Below, piece by piece: positions 17,121-25,500 of a stretch of DNA of 64,000 nt. This DNA is from Deltaproteobacteria bacterium HGW-Deltaproteobacteria-8 (GTDB lineage: Bacteria; Desulfobacterota; Desulfovibrionia; Desulfovibrionales; Desulfovibrionaceae), in contig PHAR01000004.1 of assembly GCA_002840405.1 (NCBI GenBank), forward strand, positions 62,001-126,000. The letters are read 5' to 3'. The position numbers were made by a program, and so were the translations under genes. Within the stretch, counting starts at the first letter, position 1; every line of letters begins with the position of its first letter. A model generated the notes under the pieces. The model made no database searches, was not told the DNA's origin, and worked only from the letters and a program-made list of their open reading frames with translations.

Positions 17121-18285
17121 CCCAACGTCGACGGCCGCGCCACGCGCGGCGACTCTCGCCAAGTTCGCCAGCCCGGTGGACCGCTTCCACCTGGAACTTG
17201 AGCCTCTGAAGGAGGCGGGCGTAAAGCTTGCCGGAATATACTGCGTCTTCGCTCCGGTGGAGCTGGTGCGCGCCGCCGGGGCCGTTTCGGTCGGCCTGTG
17301 CGGCAAGAAGCAGGGCCCCATCCCCGAGGCCGAGCGCGTGCTGCCCGCCAACCTCTGCCCGCTCATCAAGTCGAGCTACGGCTATGCCGCCACGGCCACC
17401 TGCCCGTATTTCAACGCCACGGACTTCATCCTGGCCGAGACCACCTGCGACGGCAAAAAGAAGATGTTCGAGCTGATGAACCGCATCAAGCCCGTGCACA
17501 TGATGCGCCTGCCCACGGACAAAAGCCCCGAGGCCCAGGCCCTGTGGCTGGCGGGGATGCACCGCCTGGCGGAATTTCTGGGCGGGCGCACCGGCACGGC
17601 CGTGACGGACAAGGCCCTGCGCCGCGAGATCGCCCTGCAGAACAAGATCCGCCGCGCGCTGCTGGATGTCGCCGCCTTCATGTCCGAAGCGCGGCCCCCC
17701 ATCTCCAGCCTGGACCTGATGGGGGTGTGCGAGTCGCGCACCTTCGTGCTGGACCAGGAAGCCTACCTGGCCGACCTTTTGGCCCTGCGCGGCGAGCTGG
17801 AAGCCCTGCGCGACCAGGGCGTTTCGCCCTACAAGGCTGGAGCCCCGCGCATCCTGCTCACCGGCACCCCGGTGGGCCGGGGCTCGGAGAAGGTCTTGCG
17901 CCTGCTGGAGGACGCCGGGGCCGTGGTGGTGGTCCTGGAAAACTGCACAGGGATCAAGGGCGTGGTCGGCCTGGTGGACGAGAACGCCGACCCCATGGAA
18001 GCCCTGGCCAAGCGCTACCTGGACACGCCCTGCTCGTGCATGAGCCCCAACCAGGGCAGGCTCGACCTCATCGACGACCTGGTCCGGCAGTTCGCGCCCA
18101 CCGGGGTGGTGGATCTGGTCTGGCAGGCCTGCCACACCTACAGCGTGGAGTCCTTTGACCTGCGCCGCCACGTGGAGGACAGCCTGGAGCTGCCCTTCCT
18201 CAAGGTCGAGACGGACTACACCGAGTCCGACATGGAGCAACTGCGCACCCGCGTTGAAGCCTTTCTGGAACTGCAAACCCACTGA
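17113..18285 (+). CDS. HgdB-family double-cubane-cluster-type reductase
   Basis: Protein of 390 residues in the 2-hydroxyacyl-CoA dehydratase D-component (HgdB/BcrC) family. It stands alone with its activase and has no second dehydratase subunit, the arrangement described for double-cubane cluster proteins (DCCP) that reduce small molecules such as acetylene. The start at 17113 overlaps the activase stop. Conserved cysteines lie in ANLCPLIKSSYGY, ETTCDGKKKM and WQACHTYSVE, with further cysteines in ATCPYF and TPCSCMSPN. No CoA-transferase or acyl-CoA dehydrogenase genes are nearby, which argues against amino acid fermentation. The physiological substrate is unknown. Confidence 0.87.
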   Translation: MSDPTSTAAPRAATLAKFASPVDRFHLELEPLKEAGVKLAGIYCVFAPVELVRAAGAVSVGLCGKKQGPIPEAERVLPANLCPLIKSSYGYAATATCPYFNATDFILAETTCDGKKKMFELMNRIKPVHMMRLPTDKSPEAQALWLAGMHRLAEFLGGRTGTAVTDKALRREIALQNKIRRALLDVAAFMSEARPPISSLDLMGVCESRTFVLDQEAYLADLLALRGELEALRDQGVSPYKAGAPRILLTGTPVGRGSEKVLRLLEDAGAVVVVLENCTGIKGVVGLVDENADPMEALAKRYLDTPCSCMSPNQGRLDLIDDLVRQFAPTGVVDLVWQACHTYSVESFDLRRHVEDSLELPFLKVETDYTESDMEQLRTRVEAFLELQTH

Positions 18286-18419
18286 GCAAGGAGCTGCCCA
18301 AGTACTGAGCCACCCCGAGGATCGCCCCCCCAGGCCCGCGCAGGCGGACCATGTCATTCCCCTGTCCCGTCGCTGCGCCGGGCCGGAGGGCCTGCGTCCG
18401 CGCCAAGGCGGCTGGGGCG

Positions 18420-19040
18420 CTAGCCGGGCAGCACGATCTGGAAGGCCTCGCCTGGGACGAGGGTGTGCGGATATTCCTGTGACAGCGCGTCGTTGGACCA
18501 CCTGTCGAGCTCGCGGTGGTGGCGCTCGGCATAGCCCGCCCCGTCGCCGCAGGCCTTGTGCAGGCGGATGGAGCAGGCGACATGCAGGGTCACGGCCGAA
18601 CTGTCGGCCGAGTTGGCGGCCGAGCTGTCGGCCCCGACAGCGCAGACCCAGTGGTCAACGCCCTGGGCGTGCTGCGAATCGCCCTTGTAGCGGACCACGA
18701 CCACGCTCTGTGCATGGATACTGGCGGCCAGCAGCGGCAGGGAAAGGGGGCCTTCCAGGCGCTTGATCTCAAAAGGCTCCGCGCCAAGGGCCGCGAGGAT
18801 GCGCCGCATGTTGTCGGCCTGCAGCGCGTAATCGCCGTCGTACCGCCCGGTGGTGCCCACCTCCCCATTCAGGAAGTCCGCCGGGAAGTCCACCTGGCCA
18901 AAGGCCCGGCAGACCGCGTCAAAGCCCGGCTCCCTGTGCGTCAGGGCCACGAAGGCGTTGACGATGCTGTACAGGAAGCACGCGCCGTCCAGGTCGCCCT
19001 GGGCAGAGATCCGCCGTTTTGCTTGAGCCGCCTTTTCCAC
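18420..19040 (-). CDS. Papain/C39-like putative cysteine peptidase
   Basis: A 206-residue cytoplasmic protein. The GTG at 19040 is chosen as start because GGGGAGGG lies 5 nt upstream; the longer ORF-track start at 19172 has no such site. The N-terminal motif GDLDGACFLYSIVNAF (Cys about residue 22) and the later QGVDHWVCAVG (His about residue 128) have the order and spacing of the Cys-His pair of papain-like or C39-like enzymes, or of related transglutaminase-type folds. An insertion after the His motif is built from a 12-bp tandem repeat encoding SADS/SAAN units. No partner gene is obvious. Function beyond a possible peptidase or acyltransferase is not known. Confidence 0.6.
   Translation of the reverse strand: MEKAAQAKRRISAQGDLDGACFLYSIVNAFVALTHREPGFDAVCRAFGQVDFPADFLNGEVGTTGRYDGDYALQADNMRRILAALGAEPFEIKRLEGPLSLPLLAASIHAQSVVVVRYKGDSQHAQGVDHWVCAVGADSSAANSADSSAVTLHVACSIRLHKACGDGAGYAERHHRELDRWSNDALSQEYPHTLVPGEAFQIVLPG
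18593..18633. repeat. 12-bp tandem repeat inside the putative peptidase gene
   Basis: Three full and one partial copies of a 12-bp unit (CGGCCGARYTGK) run from 18593. Each adds four residues of the pattern S-A-x-x to the encoded protein, so copy-number changes would stay in frame. Confidence 0.75.
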
Positions 19041-19278
19041 TGCGCCCTCCCCACGGATTTGCAGTACATCCCTCAAAACTCCACTGACAGATATCCCCTT
19101 GCCCAGCGAGGCGCAACAGGCCTGGCCAGGGTCCGTCCACCCGCCCCGCCCCTTGCGCCGGGAAGGCGACACAGGCTATCATGGCACGCAAGCAACTCCC
19201 CAGGGGCAGGCAGGTCTTAACCCATCGACGGGACCCGCAAGAGCCCGCAACCCCGCCGATGAACCGCGAGAGGCCACC

Positions 19279-20400
19279 ATGCCCGAGTCAACCCTGCCCC
19301 CCCCCCACCCTGCCCACCTGCGCGGCGTCAATCTTGGCGGCTGGCTGGTGCTGGAAAAGTGGATGACCCCAAGCCTGTTCGAGGGGCTTGCGGCCACGGA
19401 CGAGACCACCTGGTGCGCGGAGCTCGGCCCAAAGGCCCCGGAGAACCTGCGCGCCCACTGGGAGCGCTTCATCACGCGCGAGGACTTCGCCTGGCTGGCG
19501 GGCGTCGGCGTCAACGCGGTGCGCATCCCGCTCGGGCACTGGATTTTCGGCCCGCCCTACCCCTACCACGAGAAGTACGGCGTGAACCCGCATCCCTTTG
19601 TCACGGGCGGCATCGACGTGCTGGACCGGGCGTTTCGGTGGGCAACGGAGTTCGGGCTGCGCGTCATCCTCGACCTGCACGCCGCGCCCGGCTGCCAGAA
19701 CGGCTTTGACAACGGCGGCATCATGGACGTGGTGGAATGGCACACCAGGGAGGAGTACCTGGCGCACTCCGTCGCCGTGCTGGGCCGCCTGGCCGAGCGC
19801 TACCACGCCGAGCCCATGCTGTACGGCATCGAGCTCTTGAACGAGCCGCGCTGGGACGTGCCCACGGACCTGCTCAAGGGCTTCTACCTGCGCGCCTACG
19901 ACGCGGTTCGCGCCTTTTGCCCGCCCGAGCGCGTGGCCGTCGTCTTCCACGACGGCTTCCGCTCGCACAAGGAGTACCTGGGCTTCATGCAGGCCCCGCT
20001 GCACCAGAACGTGGTCTTCGACATCCACCGCTACCAGTGCTTCAGCCGCGAGGACCTGGACATGGACATCTTTGGTCACCTGCGCAAGGCCGGGGTCGAA
20101 TGGGGACAGGAGGCCCGCGACATCGAGGCCGAGCTCAAGCTGCCCGCCATCTGCGGCGAATGGAGCCTGGGGCTGAACCTGGAGGTCGTCTCCCTCTGGG
20201 CCGAGGGGCCGTACGACTACGCCCTGACGAACATGGGGGACTTTCAGCGGGATGTCTCGTACCGGGCCTATGGCGCGGCGCAGCTGCTCACCTATGAGCT
20301 GTACCGGGGCTGGTTTTTCTGGAGCTACCGCACCGAGACCACGCCGGAGTGGTGCTTCCGCGAGTGCGTCAAGCGGGGCTGGCTGCCGCCGCGCTTCTAG
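19279..20400 (+). CDS. Glycoside hydrolase family 5, exo-1,3-beta-glucanase-like
   Basis: A 373-residue (beta/alpha)8 glycosidase. The start at 19279 has GAGAGG upstream; the earlier ORF-track start lies in non-coding sequence. The N-terminus RGVNLGGWLVLEKWMTPSLF and DLHAAPGCQNGFDNGG are hallmarks of the exo-beta-1,3-glucanase group (GH5_9), best known in fungi. The acid/base is Glu189 in LLNEPRW and the nucleophile Glu294 in ICGEWSLG. There is no signal peptide, so the enzyme appears cytoplasmic and may act on imported oligosaccharides or an internal glucan. It ends 13 bp from the convergent SbmA-like gene. Confidence 0.88.
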   Translation: MPESTLPPPHPAHLRGVNLGGWLVLEKWMTPSLFEGLAATDETTWCAELGPKAPENLRAHWERFITREDFAWLAGVGVNAVRIPLGHWIFGPPYPYHEKYGVNPHPFVTGGIDVLDRAFRWATEFGLRVILDLHAAPGCQNGFDNGGIMDVVEWHTREEYLAHSVAVLGRLAERYHAEPMLYGIELLNEPRWDVPTDLLKGFYLRAYDAVRAFCPPERVAVVFHDGFRSHKEYLGFMQAPLHQNVVFDIHRYQCFSREDLDMDIFGHLRKAGVEWGQEARDIEAELKLPAICGEWSLGLNLEVVSLWAEGPYDYALTNMGDFQRDVSYRAYGAAQLLTYELYRGWFFWSYRTETTPEWCFRECVKRGWLPPRF

Positions 20401-20413
20401 TGCGTGCCCGGCC

Positions 20414-22210
20414 TTAGTGCGTGCCGTTATTCCCGCGCCGCGTGCCGAACAGCACCTTGCCCTCGCTGGCCCGGCTCAGGCTCAGCGTGCTGGTGTGCAG
20501 GTCCGAGAGGCCCGGGTGGAAGCTGATGTTCAGCAGGGTCGCGTCCGGCAGCTCGCGCTGGAGCATCTCCAGGATCAGCCGCTCGCCCTCGGGCTCAAAG
20601 GCGTCGGTGGCCTCCTCCATGAAGATCCAGGCCGGCTGCTGCAGCAAAACCCGGGCAAAGCCGAGCTGCTGCTGAGCCCGCTGCGGAAGGGCCTGCTCCC
20701 AGTTGTCCTGCTCGTCCAGGCGCGGGGCAAGCCGCGTCAGGCCCACGCATTCCAGCGCATGCAGGATGGCGGGGTCGGCAAAGGTCTCTGGCGGGCGCGG
20801 GTAGCTGATGGCTTCGCGCAGCGTGCCCTCGGGCAGGAAGGTACGCTGGGCGATGAAGAACATTTCGCCGTCGGTGGGCAACAGCACCCGTCCGCTGCCC
20901 CAGGGCCAGATCCCGCCGATGACCTTGAACAGGCCCCCGGTCACCGCCGGGTCCCCGGTGATGAGCACCCGTTCGCCACGGCGGATGTCAGCGTTCAAAT
21001 GCTCGATGAGGATGCGGCCCGAGGACTCGGCGATGCAGAGGTCCTCGATGACCAGGCCGGCCTGCTCGGACCGCTCCACAACGATTTGCGGAATGTCCTG
21101 CGCCAGCGTCTTGTCGTCCAGGTCCTGCAGGTCCTCGTAGAGCGCAAGCACGCGGTCGGCCGAAGCGCGGCAGCGCGCGATCTCTCCGATGCTGTCCACC
21201 GGCCAGGAGAGCGAGGAGGTCAGCTGCTGGAAAGCCTGCGCGGACTGCATGAGCGCGCCAAGGGACATCACCCCGGCAATATACTGGGGCGCGGCGATCA
21301 GGATCGGCAGCACCGGAAGCAGCCCGCCATAGACCGTGCCGAAGGAGATCAGCCCCATGTACGCGAGGGACTGCTTGTGCCAGTCGTGCATGATCTGGCT
21401 GAAGCGCAGGGACGACCCGGCGCGCTCCCGGGGCTCGCCCCGCATGAGCGCGATGGATTCCGTGTGCTCCCGCGCCCGTGACAGGCCAAAGCGGAAGGTG
21501 GCCTCCGCAGTCTGCAGGGCGTTTGTCGTCTTGATCAGCGGCAGGCCGACCACCCAGCCCACGGCGCTGCCCATGATCGCGTACAGGAAGGCCAGCGGCA
21601 CCATGTAGCCCGGCACGTGGATGTTGAAGCCCGGCACGTCGACCGACCCGGACACGGCCCACAGGATGTTGATGAACAGGCCGAGGATCATCAGGCTGAA
21701 GGTCAGGGAGTGGGCCAGCCCGATGGCGCTTTCCGTGGCGATGCGGATGTCCTCGGCGATGCGCTGGTCCGGGTTGTCGTGCTCGCCTGCGGCGAAGAGC
21801 AGCCGGTAGTGGTGGCCGTCACCCATCCAGCTGCCGACCAGCTGCTCGGTCAGCCAGGCGCGCCAGTCGATCTGCAGCCAGCGTTTGACCATGAGGTGCG
21901 AGGCCGTGACCACGAGGGAGGACGCCAGGATCGTCGCGAACACGGCCACCTGGATGAGCACCCCGCGCACGGAGCGCTGCTCAAGCGCATCGTAGAGCGC
22001 CCTGTTCCAGTAGTTGCCCCACACGGCCAGCCCGACCTGGGCCATGGTCAGCAGCAGCAAAAGCAGGGTTGCGCCCCGGACCTTGGCCCGCCGTTCGCAG
22101 TTCCAGTAGGGGCCGACAAGGCGCAGCACCTGCCGAAGAAAACGTTTCCGAGGTACGGTGGCGCCGCCGGGAAGGGCGGCCAGTGGGGGGGCTGGCGTTG
22201 GGTCAGTCAT
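20414..22210 (-). CDS. SbmA/BacA-related ABC transporter with degenerate nucleotide-binding domain
   Basis: A 598-residue inner-membrane protein with an N-terminal SbmA/BacA-like (ABC_membrane_2) domain, about residues 25-340, fused to an ABC ATPase domain, about 370-590. The membrane part carries YWNRALYDALEQRS, LTEQLVGSWMG and NPDQRIAEDIR, typical of the peptide/cobalamin importer group (Rv1819c, BclA, YddA). In the ATPase domain the Walker A position reads ITGDPAVTGGLFK with no GK[ST], the signature reads LPQRAQQQLGFAR rather than LSxGEQQR, and Walker B ends MEEATDAFE. The fold is kept (GGIWPWGSGRV, FFIAQRTFLPEGTLREAISYP), so ATP hydrolysis is probably lost while the gene is intact. Confidence 0.85.
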   Translation of the reverse strand: MTDPTPAPPLAALPGGATVPRKRFLRQVLRLVGPYWNCERRAKVRGATLLLLLLTMAQVGLAVWGNYWNRALYDALEQRSVRGVLIQVAVFATILASSLVVTASHLMVKRWLQIDWRAWLTEQLVGSWMGDGHHYRLLFAAGEHDNPDQRIAEDIRIATESAIGLAHSLTFSLMILGLFINILWAVSGSVDVPGFNIHVPGYMVPLAFLYAIMGSAVGWVVGLPLIKTTNALQTAEATFRFGLSRAREHTESIALMRGEPRERAGSSLRFSQIMHDWHKQSLAYMGLISFGTVYGGLLPVLPILIAAPQYIAGVMSLGALMQSAQAFQQLTSSLSWPVDSIGEIARCRASADRVLALYEDLQDLDDKTLAQDIPQIVVERSEQAGLVIEDLCIAESSGRILIEHLNADIRRGERVLITGDPAVTGGLFKVIGGIWPWGSGRVLLPTDGEMFFIAQRTFLPEGTLREAISYPRPPETFADPAILHALECVGLTRLAPRLDEQDNWEQALPQRAQQQLGFARVLLQQPAWIFMEEATDAFEPEGERLILEMLQRELPDATLLNISFHPGLSDLHTSTLSLSRASEGKVLFGTRRGNNGTH

Positions 22211-22423
22211 TGTTGTTGGGGTAAAAGTTGCTGCCGATGTGGAAGGACACTGCCGGACTGACTTCGATCATGGAAAAATCCGTTCCTTACGCCAGCAAAA
22301 CTGATACATTATTCCTGGTCCCAAGTAAATGCCGCAGAGCACATGGCCCGCAACCCGGCGGGCTCGCGGCACCGCGCAAAGAGCACCAGTTCCTCCAGGA
22401 CGATTCAAAAAAGAAGCTTTACA

Positions 22424-22532
22424 GGTTGAACATCCACGGCATGTAATGTAACAGCCTAAGAGGCTCATCACCCTCTCCTGGTTCAACGGTGCCAGGAGAC
22501 CTTGGGCAACCAAGCAGGCCAGGAGACACTTC
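22424..22532 (+). promoter_or_regulatory. Structured 5' leader with competing anti-SD helices
   Basis: In the leader of the CheBR fusion, TCTCCTGG (22474-22481) can pair perfectly with CCAGGAGA at 22492-22499 or with a second identical copy at 22519-22526 that is the Shine-Dalgarno region of the gene (ATG 22533). Between them CTTGG-GCAA-CCAAG (22501-22514) is a GNRA-capped hairpin, and AGCCT-AAG-AGGCT lies upstream. GGTTGAAC (22424-22431) can pair with GGTTCAAC (22480-22487) in the loop. This suggests a translational switch; no known riboswitch class was recognised. Confidence 0.45.
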
Positions 22533-25500
22533 ATGAGCGCCCGCCGGTCCGCCAGCACGTCTACAAAAGGCACGGCCCCACCCCCTGGACCGCCAAAAAC
22601 CGGCAGCCCGCTGCCCTTCCCGGTTGTGGCCCTGGGGGCCTCGGCTGGCGGGCTGGAGGCTCTCCGCGCCCTGCTCCAGAACCTCACGGAGCCGCTCCAG
22701 GCGTCCCTGGTGGTGATCACGCATCTTCCCGCCGACAAGAAGAGCCGCATGGCCGAGGTGCTCGCCCGGTACACCCCCCTGCCCGTGCGCGAACTGGACG
22801 AGATCACCCCGCTGCAGCCCGGGGCCATCTTCACGGTACCCTCCGGCCACGACGTGCTCATCGAAGGGGGCGTGCTGCGGCTGGTCCAGCCGAGCCACGA
22901 CCTGACCCACCGGATCATCGACCGTTTCCTGATCAGCCTGGCCAGCGACCAGGGCGCGAACGCCGCCTGCGCCATCCTTTCCGGGTCCGGTTCCGACGGC
23001 GCAAACGGCGCCGTGCAGATAGCCAAGGCCGGGGGGCTGGTGCTCGTGCAGGAGCCCTCGAGCGCCCAGCATTCCAGCATGCCCGAAAGCGCCCTGGAAT
23101 CCGGCGTGGCCGACGCGGTGCTGTCCATGGAGGAAATGGGCGCCCGGCTCTCCCAGCTCACCACGGCCACAACCCTGAACAGGCCCGTGCGCGCTTCCCT
23201 GACCCAGAAGGTGCTGGACCTGCTGCGGCAGCAGACCGGCCAGGACCTCACCGGCTACAGGCCAAGCACCATCACCCGGCGCATCAACAAGCGCAGATTC
23301 TTGACCGGGCACACGCGCCTGGGCACCTACATCAAGGAGCTGGAGACCAATCCCGAGGAGCGGCTGCAGCTCTTCAAATCCCTGTTCATCGGGGTGACCT
23401 CGTTTTTCCGCGATGCCGAGGCCTTCGCCCTGCTGGGCGACAAGATCCTGCCCGAGATCCTTGCCAACCGCGCCGGAGACGAGCCAGTCCGGGTCTGGGT
23501 GGCGGGCTGCTCCACCGGCGAGGAGGCCTATTCCATCACCATGCTCCTGGACGAGCAGATGAAGGCCTCCGGCGCAGGTTGCGGCTTCAAGATCTTCGCC
23601 ACGGACATCGATTTCGCAGCGGTGGAAGCCGCACGCAAGGGCGCGTACCCGCTGCGCGCGATGAAAAGCGTCTCCCCGGAACGGCTGAAACGCCACTTCC
23701 GCTGCACCAACAGGGAATGCGCCGTGCTGCCCCAGCTGCGCGAGCGCATCGTGTTCGTGCACCACAACCTGCTGCAGGAGCCGCCGTTCCTGCACATGGA
23801 CCTGGTGCTCTGCCGCAACCTGCTCATCTACCTCACCCCGCCCCTCCAGGACAGGGCGCTGGGCCTGCTTACGGCGGCCCTGGACCCCGGCGGCTATCTG
23901 TTCCTCGGCTCCGCAGAGAGCGTGGACGTCGCGGCCCTGCACCTGGAGGCCCTCGACAAGAAGTGGCGACTGTACCGCAGCCGCGCAAACGAGGAACGGC
24001 CCGGCCTGCGCCGCGCCACGGCCCTGCGCCAGTCCCTGGCCCTGCCCGAGGCGCCGGAGCCCCAGGAACAGGCGCGGGTCAAGAGCCCCTCGATCATGGC
24101 CGCCGAGGCCCTGCTGCGCCACTTCAACCCGGCCGCCGCCCTGGTGAGCCCGGAGTTCAACGTGCTGCACTTGAGCGGCGACACCCAGCCTTACGTGTCG
24201 CTCAGCTCCGGCGAACCCAGCCTGCAATTGCTCAAGCTGGTGCGCATGGAGCTGCGCCCGCACCTGCGCTCCGCCCTTGCGGCCGTTGCGGCCTCGCTCA
24301 AGCCGAACCAGACCCGCAATGTGCGCCTGCCCGGCGAGCCGAGGCGTCAAGTTGACCTCTGCGTTGATCCGGTGCTGGACAGCCGCGGCCAGCTCTCCGC
24401 GTTTCTGGTGGTGTTCAAGCAAAGCGCCACAGCCCTCAAGGGCAAGGGCTTCACCAATGCCGAGCGTCTCACCGAAAGCGGCCTGGTGCAACGCTATGAG
24501 GACGAGCTGCAGCTGACCCAGGAGCAGCTGCAGAAGGCCGTGGAGGAGTACGAGCGCCTGAACGAGGAGCTGCGCGCCTCGAACGAGGAGCTCACCAGCA
24601 TGAACGAGGAGCTGCAGTCCTCCAACGAGGAGATGGACGCCTCGCGCGAGGAGCTGCAGTCCCTCAACGAAGAGCTCACCGTCAAGGTGGAGGAGCTGGC
24701 CCAGTCCCACAGCTTTGTGGAGAACCTGCTGCGCAGCACCAACGTTCCGGCCATCTTCCTGGACAAGAGGCTGCGCGTCATGCGCTCCACGCCGCAGGCC
24801 ACGGAGATCTTCCATCTGGCAGTGTCGGACCAGGGGCGGGCACTGGCCGAGGTGAAGGCTCGGGTGCGGGACGACTCCCTGCTGGCCGACGCCGAACACG
24901 CGCTGCGCGACAGCGCCGAGGTCGAGCGCGAAGTGCATGACAAGAGCGGCCGCAGCTTCATCAAGCGGGTGTTCCCGTACCGCAACCCCCGCATGGAGGT
25001 GGAGGGCGTGGTGCTGACCTACGCCGAGATCACCAAGCTCAAGGCCGCGGAGGAGGTGCTGCGGCGCAGCAACGAGGAGCTGGAGGCTCTGGTGGCCGAG
25101 CGCACAAGCCAGCTCGACCTGGCGCGCAAGGACTCCGAACACCGGGCGTCTGAAATGGAGGCCATCATGGAGCAGACCCCGGCTGCGGTGTGGATCACCC
25201 GCGACACCGAGGCCAGCTCCATCATCGGCAACCAAGCCAGCTACCGGCTGCTGCGCATGGCCCCGGGCTCCAACGTGAGCAAGGCCATTGAAGACGTGCC
25301 CTACAGGACCATGCACGGCGGGCGTGAACTGCCCCCCGCCGAGCTGCCCATGCAGCGGGCGGCGCGGGGCGAGATCGTGGTGGGCCAGGAGATCGACCTC
25401 GTCTTCGCCGATGGCCAGGTCCGCACCATGATGGGCAACGCCACGCCCCTGCGCAATTTCCTGGGCAAGGTCTCCGGGGCGGTGGGCGTTTTCCTGGACA

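Noticed and set aside
17113-18285. 2-hydroxyglutaryl-CoA or benzoyl-CoA dehydratase/reductase subunit
   Set aside because: No partner subunit, CoA-transferase or pathway gene lies nearby; a lone HgdB plus activase fits the double-cubane type better.
22424-22532. c-di-GMP (GEMM) riboswitch
   Set aside because: A GNRA hairpin is present, but the conserved GEMM core sequences around it could not be found.
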